Part shown: in pieces, positions 34,758 to 46,884 of the stretch
How positions within the stretch are numbered: position 1 is the stretch's first letter
Layout: each line of letters opens with the position of its first letter
Assembly (NCBI RefSeq): GCF_945859705.1
Contig: NC_079137.1
Coordinates: 77,707,150-77,771,149 of the forward strand
Source of the DNA: Episyrphus balteatus
Taxonomy: Eukaryota > Arthropoda > Insecta > Diptera > Syrphidae
Length of the DNA: 64,000 nt
Direction: 5' to 3'
Made by a program: the position numbers and the translations under genes
Notes under the pieces: generated by a model
Databases searched by the model: none
What the model was told of the DNA's origin: nothing
Seen by the model: only the letters and a program-made list of their open reading frames with translations

Positions 34758-35105
34758 ATCCCGAAAACACAAAATCTTGAGAAACTCAGAATCCCAAAAC
34801 CCATGCTCACTAAAACCTTAAACCCTGAAAATTCGCCAACCGAAAAACCCTAAATCGAAATCTCAAAAAATGATATCTAATTTCCATATACGAGTACTTA
34901 CCTAGTTTTTCGGGATTTTGCGAAAATTTTGTATTTTATATACCGAGGTTATTTTCCAAGATTTCATTTTCGAAATTTCGAGTTAACGGCATTTTGGGCT
35001 TTCGGAATTTTGGGTTTTTAAGACTTTAGGTTTTTAGGATTTTGGGTTTCCATGATTTTGGGTTTCCGGGATTCTGGCTATTCTGAATTAAGAATTTCCG
35101 GATTT
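34758..35105. repeat. Opposed arrays of GGGATTTTGGGTTT-type units
   Basis: From about 34758 to 34870 the + strand carries degenerate units such as TCCCGAAAAC and AATCCCAAAACCC. From about 34905 to 35105 the complementary units appear many times (CGGGATTTTG, GGATTTTGGGTTTCC). The two arrays can fold on each other with a short spacer. This is a foldback layout made of short degenerate repeats. Confidence 0.65.
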
Positions 35106-38100
35106 TGTCCGTTTTTCAGCTGTAACTCACAAAATGTTTGAGATCTGCATCTGAAAATTAAAATTTACCATTTTCAAAGTTTTAATTTCCCTTAATTCGT
35201 ATTTCAGACAACAATATCAAACTGCATTTTTTCTTCCAAACGATTTTGATTGGACTATGCTTCCGTGGTCCAAAAAGATTATTTTAAAATAATTAAATTT
35301 CCATTTTTGATCGGGATATTCCTATTTCACAGCAGTATGAACTATTGCTAGATATCTTTTTTTCCTTTTTTACAACAGCGTAAAATAAGAGTGAATAAGA
35401 TCCATCATCATGATAAGATGCATTATCAAGATCAATACAAACTTGCATTCAGAACAGATTTTTCTGTTAAAATAGTTTTTCATGCTAAGGTTTGAACAAA
35501 TTTTTATTCTAAAATTTTCTTTGACTGCTTTTTGGTGATTTCAATACCTTTTTTATCGAGTTTCCATGATCATTTTGAGTGTTAACATTTTGGATAGTGG
35601 TCACGAAATTTCCTGTTAATCCCGTTCGCAACTGTTAATAACTTAACCAAGTTTGGTCATATCATTTCCATCCTACTGCTGAACACTTAGACTTATTTAG
35701 TCTTTTGATACTACGGTGCTGGTCTTTTGCTTTTGGCAACCCCATAATGATCAATGTTAATGTTAACTATTAACTATTTTACTAAAAATAAGCAATTTCA
35801 GTTTTCCAATTCAAAAATGGGCCACTACTCGTAAACTTCGAAAATTCAATTTTAGATATACTTAACACTTAATTATTTCAATCCATTGATTTGGTTACTA
35901 AACTGAAAAACAGTTAGTTACGATAATATTAGGTAATTAAAGAATGTTAATCATTAAAACTAAGTGATATTTTTAAACATTACGATTCTACTCTGACTCG
36001 TGACACTAGAAAATACGATGACTAATTTTTAAAAATAATCAAATTGGCATATTTTTCTTTGTCCAGTTTAAATAAACAAATTAAACAGTTGTTATTATGA
36101 AATTTTATGCCAATTTTGTACAATTACGTGTAGAATTTGAAAGAGAAACAATGAATGGATTGTACAAGTGTCCCACCCGTGACTAATGTAATGCCTCATA
36201 AAAGCCACGTCAATTCATATTGACAAATGAAATCTAACAAAAGAAAATTTACCAAAGATTGAATGCCATTTCGACACATCCGTGTTGGAAAGAATTAACA
36301 AACTATTTTTTAATCCCTTTTTTTAATCTGTACCTGTCAATAGAGCCAATACAGCGAAAAACCTTAAATTTGTACTGGTACGAAAAAAATATTACCCTTC
36401 GTTTACTTTTTTGGTTTCGAAAGTTTTTTTTAAGAAAATGCATCAAGTCCTTGGTTATGAAGTATTTTCGTCACAAATATTTATCATCCTTATCTTTATT
36501 CAAGAATACCAAATAGTTTACAAATGCCCTTAAAAGTTAGAAGAGAATAAAAGTAATATTTAGTCACATATATTCGATGACCTTGTTTCCATACAGTAAA
36601 TATACGTTATCCTATACCACGTGCCCTACTTTCTACTAAACTAAATTTATTCCTTCCTTTATACCTTCCCCCATCATGCCAAAAACTTTGTAGCCTAAAA
36701 TAAATTACAACTCCAACATTAATTTGTCAAAACTTTTTTGTATCCTTCATCTTCGTCGTCGGTCGTTGTCGGAAGAAACGAACCTAACCTCTTTCTAATG
36801 CAATAAAGTAACCAACATTGTACACGCGTGGCAACCCTTTCATCAAAATTGACATAATAACAATGTCAAGTTTCCTACAATTTAGACGTTTTTTTACTAC
36901 AAAAACTATTGAAACAACAACAACGAACGAAAATAAACCCCATTTTGAGTGTGATGATGAATGGCAACATTATAGTTTAACCCAAAAAACTGTCATTCAC
37001 TTAAAACGCAGGAAGGGCGGCATATTCGTCATCATTTTGTTGTTTTTGTTGTAGTCGTCAAAAAGAAAATTTGTACAAATTATATACTTGAAAAAGCTTG
37101 AGGTTTTTCCATTTATAAAGAGCCTAATTTTACTGTGGGAAAATATCCTTTTTTTTATCAAAAACTCAGTGGTTTAGGGATAACAAAGCCATAAACTTTG
37201 TGACAAAACAAATGACTAATATTCTCTTTCTAAGACGAAAAGTCATAGCTGGAAAACTCATATACTCAAACCTATACAGACAGAAACTATAAAAAAAAAG
37301 AAAAACAAAAAGAAAAAACTATATGCAAAAGATGGATATTAAGGACGACATCTCATTCTCTTATGCAGATTTATTCAGTTCACAGAGAAAAAGAGAGAAA
37401 ATGTATACGGTATCGCGTGGCGTCTTAAGTGATGTGCGGAGAATATTTTGCATTGGAAAGAGTCTTGAACGCTCAGCGGGTGGCGACTGACGACAAGGAT
37501 GTGGGTAAATGTGGTAACCCTTGATCCTTGTAAATCAAGGACGTGACTTTTCATCATCATATTTTTGTTCTTGAAAAAATGAAAAACTACAAGCAGCCAG
37601 ATAGAGGACATAAATATAAGTTTTCGTGCATCGTTAGAGGCAACAACAACAACGAAAAATATGTATAATCTTATTATTTTCCAATGTTATGTTAATCCTT
37701 GGCTAAGAAGGATATCATCTGTTCTATATAGTCTCGCAATGTGCGCTGAATTTGAGCAATGACATTGCCATTGAAAGCTTATTTTTTTCTCCAAAGTTTT
37801 TTTTCATGTCACTATTTTAGTTTAATTTGAGTTTTTTTTTTTTTTTTTTTGGGTTTTTACCATTCAAAGATTAATTGTTTAAGGAAAAAAAAACGTTTGT
37901 ATTTCATAAATCAATGTCAAAATAAGAAGGGGATGTGAAAGGGGGTGGAGTAAATGTATACAAAAGTGCGGAACGAGCCCCTGACAAATGAATTTGATTT
38001 AAATACTGAGTATATATCTTGTTTTTGAGGACTTTTTTTCACTCAGTGTTATTTTTTTTTTCTACATAACAGTGGACCTAAATTAATTTAATGTTGACTA

Positions 38101-38136
38101 AAAACCAATAAAGGGTACAAACCCTATTCGATATAG

Positions 38137-38830
38137 ATAACTCTAAACTTTAAAACCGAAGTGATCACTTTTATTCAGAAAGAGGCTTCCATGTTTTTTA
38201 TAATGTTAAATTTAAATTGAATGAAATGCTAAAAAAAAAAAAAAAAATTCCCAACATGATTTTAGCTAACTCTCCACTTTAAAACCCATTTTTTTTTCTT
38301 TATTCAAAAACCTGAAGGCTCTACAATATTGCCAAATGTAGATCAGAGTACAAAGCATTGCGTCAAATTGTATCTTTTATTCAAAACACCTACAAACACG
38401 CCCACTTGTTTGCTAATTCTCCACTTTAAAAATAAAAGTTTTCTTTAAATTAAAAAACAGGCTCCCGAAGGCTCTAAGATCCAAATGTAGATTAAAATCA
38501 TAAAACATTGCGTCAAATTGTATATATTTTTCAAAATACTCACAAACATGCCCACTTTTTTGCTAACTCTCCACTTTAAAATCAAAAGCTTTCTTTCGAT
38601 TTAAAACAGAATAACGAAGGCTTTATGTGGATCAGAATCCAAGATATTGCGTCGAATTGTATCTTTTTCCAAAACTTCCACAAACATGACCACTTTTTTT
38701 ATAAGTCTCCACTGTTTGCCCAATGTTTTTTCTTTCAATCAATAAATGTAGATAAGAACATTCAATTCTATCAAATATTCAAAGCACTCATCGACACATA
38801 CACTTTTTTTTTAGCGAAGTCTCCACTGGT
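38137..38830. repeat. Degenerate tandem array with ~145-bp units
   Basis: The anchor CT(A/C)(A/T)CTCCACTTTAAAA or a decayed form recurs near 38140, 38267, 38411, 38562, 38700 and 38815, spaced 114-151 bp. Between anchors the same order of landmarks is kept: GAAGGCTCTA, ATGTAGAT, ATTGCGTCAAATTGTAT, ACAAACA-GCCCACTT. The units have diverged strongly, so the array is old. Confidence 0.75.
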
Positions 38831-38899
38831 TTTAATTTAGATCCAGACTCTTCAATTTTTAAAAACAATGTCAACAGCACTAGAAAATTTACCTATTGA

Positions 38900-39620
38900 A
38901 GTTTGAAAATCTAAAATTAAAAAATCTCCAAAATAAAGGCAATCATTTAACTTACGATTTATATAAATATAATTTCACACAAACTGTATAACGTCTCCTA
39001 ATACAAGACAGATATTCAATTTTGGAGACTTAATAATTTTTGAATTTAAAAATATGGTAAGAACCCAATTATTTTGATTTTTGGAAACTTTTCCACCATG
39101 TTGGAACCCCACTTTGTTCAACAATATTAGAACCAGGGTTTACCTAAATATATGACATAAATCAAAGATTGTTTTGTTTTTGGAGACTTTTTAATTCCTT
39201 CCGTACTTTTTGAAAACTTAATTCCTCTGATTATTAAATATCAAAATCTTCAATACATGGTGTGAAACTTGAATTTTGTCTTTATGGAGACTTTTTTATC
39301 TATCATCAATTTTTGAGGTTGGAAAAATAATAAATTACTATTAAATGTGCTGAACACCTAAAATAAAAATGGTTTTCTTCTAATGATTCAAAAACATGAA
39401 CAAAAGATTTCTATGTTTTTGGAGACTTTCTAAATACTTCGTGAGTGAATTTAAAAAAAAAAAAACAAGAGGAATATAATCTCCAAAACAAAGTAATCCC
39501 TTTATTGTGTAGTTCTTGGAAACTTTGTTGCTTTTATTTATTTAAAACTATGTAATAAAATCTCCAAAAAGAAAGTTATTCACTTACTGTCTTGTTTTTG
39601 GAGACTTTTGAACGTTTTAA
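38900..39620. repeat. Array of TTTTTGGAGACTTTT motifs, opposite orientation
   Basis: The phrase TTTTGGAGACTT or a close variant occurs near 39033, 39087, 39178, 39280, 39416, 39517 and 39597. It is the complement of the AAGTCTCCA anchor used in the last units of the array at 38137-38830, and inverted variants AAAATCTCCAAAA also occur near 38920 and 39555. The two arrays together form an inverted pair. Confidence 0.65.
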
Positions 39621-41119
39621 TAAATTATTGGATGCAAGTACTATTTAAAGCCTTTTATTCTCTTCAATACTAAGTAAACTATGGTTTGAAATGAGTCACA
39701 ACTGGCATTTATTTTTTTTTTTTTTTTAATTTTTTTGTTCAACTCCAATGTATAAATCTACCCCACTGTAATGTTCAGAGTCGTTGTCGCATACTCATAC
39801 TTCTGTTATGTTAAACAAGGATTTTGTGGGACTTAAATTATGGATTAAAGTGGATTTCACTGATTGTTGTACATTGTATGCATGGGTATAGTGACAGTGA
39901 GAGAGGGTGGATATATGACAGGAGAAAAAAGATGACAAAAAAAAACAAAGCAAAGCAGAGCTTTTCAACTTAAAATATTACACTTTTTAAGGATTTGGAA
40001 TATATTTGCATGGACATTAAAATTGTTTTGTTTTTTTTTTTTTATTTTTTTTTTTTTAATCCTGTCCCCATCTGTATGTTTTTTTTTTCTATTCCTCTTC
40101 ATAGTTTATTTCGATGATACATGTTTCCCGCCCCACCATTTTTAACAAAAAAAAAAACCTACAACAACTTGTTTTGTCAGAACATAAACATAATTCCACT
40201 TCTGAGACATAAAAAAGTTTTTTTTTTTGTTATCCGATTTAAATCGCACAAATTGTCTATGTGTGTGTTTTTGTTGTTTTTTTTTTTTTTTGGTTTGTGA
40301 GGAACAATCCAAGGATCAAGCATTTTTTAAAGAAATAAAAACAGTTCAAGACCTTTGTGTTTGTGGATTATCTTTAAATTTAAAAATAAGATAGGAAGGA
40401 AAGTTTATAGCTTTTATGCTTTCCCAAATAAAAAAAAAAAACTTACAGATAGAAAAGTTAAATTTAAAGTCGAATAAATTTAATATCTTCTTCTTTTTTT
40501 GCAAGTTTTATGTATTTTACCTGAAACTATTATATATATAAAAAGAAGAAGAAGAAAGAGTCCCTCGATTGTTAAGAAAAGTTATTTATTCATAAAAAGT
40601 TTTATCATAGATGGTTGAAGCTTTTGGTGTGCTTATAGATGATGTGGTATATGTTTAAAACTGTGGGACAAAATGCTTACGGTCCTAGAATTCGTTTTAA
40701 AACTCTTTTTTTATAATAAAAAAAAAAAGTTGATTTCCTCCCACATATACATAATTGTGTGTCTTTATGAACACACATATAATTTGATAGCTGAACTTTT
40801 GTTTAAACGATCTCAAAGTCGTAAATACATTTATACACTAAACGATTGGGGGAACTTTTATTTTATAAAATATAGTTTTCAAAGTGGAATATTATAAAGA
40901 TGTGAAAAAGAGAATTTAAGTCTCATTTTGGGTTGGGAATTTTTGTGTGGGAATTTTGAAGAAATTTTATTGAAATCCATTTAGTTGACTGAAAGTATGA
41001 ATGAATTTATTTTTATTAATTTATTCAATAATTTCAACTAAACGAGTGCTTACACTTCTCGATCTTTAATTTTGAATTAAAACAAGTAGGGCGATAGCTC
41101 GTATATTAAGAACGAAATT

Positions 41120-41460
41120 ATTATTATTATTATTATTATTATATACATAGTACTTCGTACATGAATGTACGAACTACTGACACTTATCAGCGCGGCAACT
41201 GAGGCCATTTGACTGAGACAACACCAGACAATGACAAAGAGAAGGACAGATAGACACAAAGAAAGAACATATAAGATATAACATAGAACTACGTGGCACA
41301 GAGGAGGAGACATAGTTGAAAATTGTCTCATATTATCGCACAGGTGGCTTCAGTTAAGCTGGCGATTTAGAAAAAACTTCTGAGCCGACCGTTGGGCTCG
41401 AACCCACGATGTCTGGCTCTGAAGTCATCTACTTATTCCTCTGTGCCATGGCCACCTGCG
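41120..41460 (-). mobile_element. tRNA-derived SINE with 12-bp target duplication
   Basis: Read on the - strand, the 5' end has an RNA polymerase III promoter: A box TGGCACAGAGG (complement of 41438-41448) and perfect B box GGTTCGAGCCC (complement of 41394-41404). A tRNA-unrelated body of about 250 bases follows, and then a 3' tail of AAT repeats. The element is flanked by a perfect 12-bp duplication, AAGAACGAAATT, at 41108-41119 and 41461-41472. Near the tail there is a perfect hairpin, TTCGTACAT/ATGTACGAA, at 41154-41173. It is not a functional tRNA gene: the body and tail show retroposition. Confidence 0.88.
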
Positions 41461-41515
41461 AAGAACGAAATTCTGTGAGCATGTTCTTAGTAAAGGATTG
41501 AACCTACAATTTACT

Positions 41516-43432
41516 CCAGAACTCACACCTCTTACTCTCCACTTTCACTCTCAACTTTCCATTCTCCACTCTTCACTCTCCGCTCTCAACTCTCCAGTCT
41601 TCACCTCTCAACTCTCCACTGTCAACTTTCCACTCGTCCTTCTCTACTCTCCAAACTCAACTCTCCACTTGCCATTCTTTACTCTTTACTTTCCACTCTC
41701 CCCACTCCATTCTGCACTCTTCACCCTCCATTTTCTACTTTCCTTTCAATTCTCCACTTTCCAATCTCCAATTTCAACTTTTCATTCTCCACTCTTCACT
41801 CTCCATTCTCCACTCTTCACACTCCATTCTCCACTCTCCAATCTACACTCTCCATTCTTCACTCTCCACTTTCAACTCTCCAAAGTGGATTTTCACTCTC
41901 CACTTTCCACTTTACACTTTCCACTTTACACTTTCCACCCTCCACTCTCCACTTTCCATTTTCAACTTTCCAGTCACCACTTTCATTCTCCACTGTCCAC
42001 TGTCCACTCTTCATTTTTCCGTCTCCTTTTTCCAGTCTCCACCCCTCAATTTCCAGTCTCCAGTTTCCATTCTCCACTCTCCACTTTCCACCCTCCACTT
42101 TGCACTCTCCATTCTTCATTTTGAGGTCTCTACTTTCCAGTCTACACTTTCCAGTCTCCACTCTTCATTTCCAGTCTCCACTCTTCATTTTCCACTCTCC
42201 ACTTTCCATTCTCCACTTTCCACTTTCCAGTCTCCATTTTCCATTCTCCACTTTCCAGTCTCCACTTTCCTATTTCCAGTCTCCACCTCTCACTTTCCAG
42301 TCTCCATTTTCCATTCTCCACTCCCCACTTTCCACTCTCCACTCTTCCTTCCAGGTCTCCACTTTCCAGTCTCCACTTTCCATTCTCCACCTTCCAGTCT
42401 CCACTTTCTACTTTCCACTCTCCAATTTCAATTCTCCACTTTCCATTCTCCACTTTCCACTTTCCAGTCTCCACCCCTCAATTTCCAGTCTCCAGTTTCC
42501 ATTCTCCACTCTCCACTTTCCACCCTCCACTTTGCACTCTCCATTCTTCATTTTGAGGTCTCTACTTTCCAGTCTACACTTTCCAGTCTCCACTCTTCAT
42601 TTCCAGTCTCCACTCTTCATTTTCCACTCTCCACTTTCCATTCTCCACTTTCCACTTTCCAGTCTCCATTTTCCATTCTCCACTTTCCAGTCTCCACTTT
42701 CCTATTTCCAGTCTCCACCTCTCACTTTCCAGTCTCCATTTTCCATTCTCCACTCCCCACTTTCCACTCTCCACTCTTCCTTCCAGGTCTCCACTTTCCA
42801 GTCTCCACTTTCCATTCTCCACCTTCCAGTCTCCACTTTCTACTTTCCACTCTCCAATTTCAATTCTCCACTTTCCATTCTCCACTTTCCACTTTCCAGT
42901 CTCCACCCTTCACTTTCCAGTCTCCATTTTCCTTTCTCAACTCTCTATTTTCCACTCTCCACTCTTCCTTCCAGGTCTGCACTTTCCAGTCTCTACTTTC
43001 CATTCTCCACTTTCCATTCTCTACTTTCCAGTCTCCACTTTCCAGTCTCCTTCCAGGTTTCCACTTTCCAGTCTCCACTCCTCACTTTCCAGTCTCCATT
43101 TTCCTTTCTCAAATCTCCACTTTCCAGTCTCCACTCTCCACTTTCCATTCTCTACTTTCCAGTCTCCACTTTCCAGTCTCCACTTTATACTTTCCAGTCT
43201 CTACCTCTCACTTCCTCACTTCCCAGTCTCCATTTTCCATTCTCCACTTTCCACTCTCCACTCTTCCTTCCAGGTCTCCACTTTCCATCCTCCATTTTTG
43301 ATTCTCCTTTTTCCAGTCTCCACTTTTCCATTCTCCACTTTCCAGTCTCCACTTTCCATTCTCCACACTCCATTCTCCACTCTTCACTTTCCACTCTCTA
43401 CTTTCTAATTTCAACTCTCCACTCTTACTGTT
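41516..43432. repeat. Pyrimidine-rich minisatellite (CTCCACTTTCCA units)
   Basis: About 1.9 kb of tandem 12-13-base units such as CTCCACTTTCCA, CTCCATTCTCCA and CTCCACTTTCCAGT. Nearly all G is absent from the + strand except in CCAGT. A higher-order tandem duplication of 432 bp lies inside it: about 42036-42467 is repeated, apparently without change, at about 42468-42899. Long open frames on both strands are a by-product of the stop-poor unit and are not genes. Confidence 0.92.
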
Positions 43433-43797
43433 TTGTAGTTTCAAAAACTTAGGGCTAACAGATGGTTCCAGAATAGTGAAAAAACAAAAAATTCTTGAAT
43501 AGCTACATACATAATATGTATTATGTTTTCCGGAATTTAAGTTTCAGCCCACGAAACAGTAAAATTTGCTTCTCTTTACTTTATTTTCAAATTAAAATGC
43601 TTGATTCTTCGAAAAACTTAAAACCACAATCATCCAATGACCTTCCATCATAACTAAAACAACACCAACCCTCACATAACTTCTCAATGTCCAAACCCAT
43701 TTACTCCATTTTTATTTTTTACACAAAAAAGTTCAAAATAAATATTAAAATATTTTTGTTTTCTTTAAAAAAAAAAACTATTTTTTATCCATCACAG

Positions 43798-44012
43798 GTG
43801 TAACAACAATGTTGAATTTTTTCACAACATCCAACGGTTTCAGAAGTACACTTCCTGTTGTCTCAAATCTCACAGCCATGAATGTCTGGGACGGGGTGTG
43901 CATGTGCTTTATTTATGCCTCGCTACTGGAGTTTGTGTGCGTTAACTACGTTGGTCGTAAACGTCCATTGCACAATGTCGTCTATCGGCCTGGTGAAAAT
44001 CCAGTCACACAG
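43798..44012 (+). CDS. pHCl-1: pHCl-1 exon 9: M2 pore helix and M3
   Basis: A 215-nt exon after ATCACAG. It completes the Gly at M2 position 4' and reads VTTMLNFFTTSNGFRSTLPV then VSNLTAMNVWDG, with Leu at 9', Thr at 6' and Arg at 19' of the pore helix. M3 follows (GVCMCFIYASLLEFVCVNYV), then GRKRPLHNVVYRPGENPVTQ at the start of the intracellular loop. The AMNVWDGVCM and YRPGENPVTQ segments are what distinguish pHCl from GluCl and HisCl in my judgement. The donor is GTAATA, phase 0. Confidence 0.95.
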
Positions 44013-46884
44013 GTAATACAAAAAATTTTCTACTACTAACATTAATTAAATTATAAAAACAAAAATTATTTTTAAGTCAAACTAAAAAATAATAATATCA
44101 AAAAAAACATAGAAAATTATAAGCAGATTCATTAAAAAACTATAAATTTAAGTTTATTTTTTTTTTTTAATTCAAGAAAGAAATAATAAGAAACAAAAAA
44201 ATTATTTAAAAAAAAAAGACATTTTCGAAACAAAACATTTTCGTGCACTTTAGGTGTTCATTTCTCAGAAAAAAAATAATAATTTTTATTATCAAACTGT
44301 CATCTCTGTTTGTTGTGTCATATATTTTTTTTAAAGAACCCTCATTATAATTAGATATAGATCAAAAGGCAAACTTTTTTATTAAAATTTTGTTTAATAT
44401 TCTTTAATTTAGTTTAGTATGTAAAGCAAGTATTTTTCCCAATTAAAATTATTTAAAGTTAGGTATTAGAGCAATGTTTTAACTATCCTCTTGTAAAATT
44501 GTCCTTTCTTAAAAAAAAAAAAAATAATTCAAAAAAGTAATTGTCCGTGTGTATATTATTTTTTGTACCTCACTGTATTGCATCGGATCGTACAGTCTTT
44601 TTGTGTTTTCAATTCTATTATTATTTTTATTTTCTATTTTATTTTTTTTTTTTACATTTTCCATGTTTATTGTATGTGTTTGTTTTTTGTTTTGTTTTTG
44701 TATTGTACGACTAATGATGATGAATGCAATACGATATTGGACTCAAAAAGGCAATTAATCCATAACACACTTAAACAGGACACCCGTGTTATTATTGAAA
44801 AAAAAAAATAAAAAAAAATAAAACTCGAGTGAAAGAATAAATAAATATAGAGGACGAATTAAAAAATAAAAACAAGTAGATTAGTAGTTATTTTGTGTTT
44901 ATTTTTAGAACAAAAAAAGGGTTTATTTGAATGAGATATGAAGATAAAAAACAATGAATAATTTTGAATAAAAATTGTTGTACTCGGAAAGTCTCTATGA
45001 TTGCAGTTGTAAATTGTTAATTGTTGTGAAAAGTTTTTAATTTCGAATGAATAATTTTTTGCATGATTTCTATCATTTAAAAATAACTTTTATTTTTAAG
45101 GAAAGGTTTAAAGTTAAATTAAAAAGATTAAAAACTACATATTTAGTAAATTTCGAAAATAAAATCCTATTGAAAAAACCCTAACCAAGTAGATAAATGC
45201 TATTTTACTAACGGAGCGAAAAAAAAAGTTTAACACAATAAGAGCTGTTTACGAATGTAATCATTTTATATTTTTTTTTCCTGTGATTTTATTTTTAATT
45301 AATTTTCTAAATTTTCATTCTTTTTTCTTCAATTTCTTTTTATTCTAATCAAACTGATAATTTCGAAAAGATTAATAACTTTCGACTCATCCATTTATAA
45401 CAGACGCGGTTTCTGCCAGAATTTAAAAATCAGTACAAGAAAGTACTTTCTTTTTTACAAAAGTTTTTGAAAAAGCAATCCAAAATGATTACATTCTCTT
45501 TCAGCTAAAATACGAGCAGGTACACTCATACTAACTTTAAAAGAATACCTTAATTCGTCTCTTTTCATCAAACATTATAGGAAATTTTGTGCAAGAAAAA
45601 AACTTTTTTGATGTATGAGAATTCTTTAACAAAAATCATGAATATAAAATAAACTTTTGGGTGCAAAGAAAATTTAGGAACATCGATATTGAAAAATAGA
45701 GAATTAAATTAAATTTTTAGATGATTAGTTTACTTCTTTTTTATTTTCTCTTAACTTTTAGGGCATAGTGTTTTGAAAAAAAAAAAAACTATACAATATT
45801 GATTGAAAATTGAATTAGGTTTTCCTTACCACTTTGAGTACTTTTTTCCATTTTTTTTTTATTTAATATACCAACCATATGTAGTTTCAAAAACAAATAC
45901 AAATGTTTAAATGTTAATTCAAAGAGGTTTATGTTTACTTAAGCAAGTTGATGAGAAAATAAAACAGATTTATAGGAAACTGAAAGTAAGTTAAAAAGTT
46001 TTTAATTATTTCTCATAATTTTTTTAAACATAAAAATATTTCAAATACAAAGTCTTATCGAATCAGGTTTTTGATTAAAAAGTCACACTAATGAATATTT
46101 GGAACATGACTCAAAAACTTATAGTGCATTAAATAAAGCTAAAATGATTTGCGGAAAATTTATCAAAAAGAATTTTTCAATTAAAATTCTTCGAATATAT
46201 TTTTTCATCAAACAACAATAAATTCTTCGAATTACAATTGTTTGAAAAACAATTCATTACCGTTTGAAAAAATTGCATTTGAGAAAGAATTTCTTTGATT
46301 AGGTTATAAAAATATTAATTCTGTTCAGGTCAATTGTCATTTCATGTATTAAAAGTTTTTTTGTGATTTTATCATTCGACGAATTTTTTTTTTTTCAAAG
46401 AATTGTCATTCAGTGAATTATTATTTTCGATAAATTTTCCAATGACCCTAATCTTAGCGAACAGTTATCAGCTTTACAGTACGATTTTTTGAGATGTTTT
46501 CTAAAACTCCAAGGTCTAATTTGTTTTTGAAATTAATAAAAACGAAACTAAGCCGCAGTTTATTAGTCTCCATTGTATTTCGAAACCTTTTTTCAACTCG
46601 AAAATTTGTCGGATCTTATACAAATTTTAAAATTGGGTTTTCCTTTAAATTTTAAATATTTCAAAACTTAAAAGTTCAAGTCGATAAAAAAGTTAAAGAA
46701 ACAAAACAAACCTCAAGATTGTTTATAATAAAAATTTTATTCAAAAAAAAGATTAGAACAAAGAAATGATTTAGGGAATATATTTTGGCATTTAGAGAAT
46801 CAACAGATAGAAACTGTTCAATTTTATAACTAGTGAAGTTGAAAGGCGGACCGTTTAAGAACGTTTTTTTTTTTTAAACTTTAA

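Larger units (their letters stand above)
32228..43797 (+). other. pHCl-1: Intron 8
   Basis: The longest intron, 11.6 kb. Its repeats are opposed GGGATTTTGGG-type arrays (34758-35105), opposed arrays of ~145-bp units (38137-39620), a SINE (41120-41460) and a CT-rich minisatellite (41516-43432). The blocks at about 32930-33800, 36550-37650 and 39740-40900 are more complex, without internal repeats, and are the best candidates for intronic regulatory DNA. No further exon was found. Confidence 0.75.

Noticed and set aside
41380..41460. Possible tRNA gene on the - strand
   Set aside because: Pol III boxes are present, but a 3' body, AAT tail and 12-bp duplication show a SINE; no complete cloverleaf was built.
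41498..43452. Long open frames (208 and 450 codons on +, several on -) in the CT-rich region
   Set aside because: They are a by-product of a stop-poor 12-13-base tandem unit; frames are open on both strands and the predicted peptides are periodic with no domain.
46150..46442. Inverted segment with GGAAAATTTATC ends as a mobile element
   Set aside because: Only the outer ~17 bases pair well in very AT-rich DNA and there is no target duplication, so chance or strong decay cannot be excluded.
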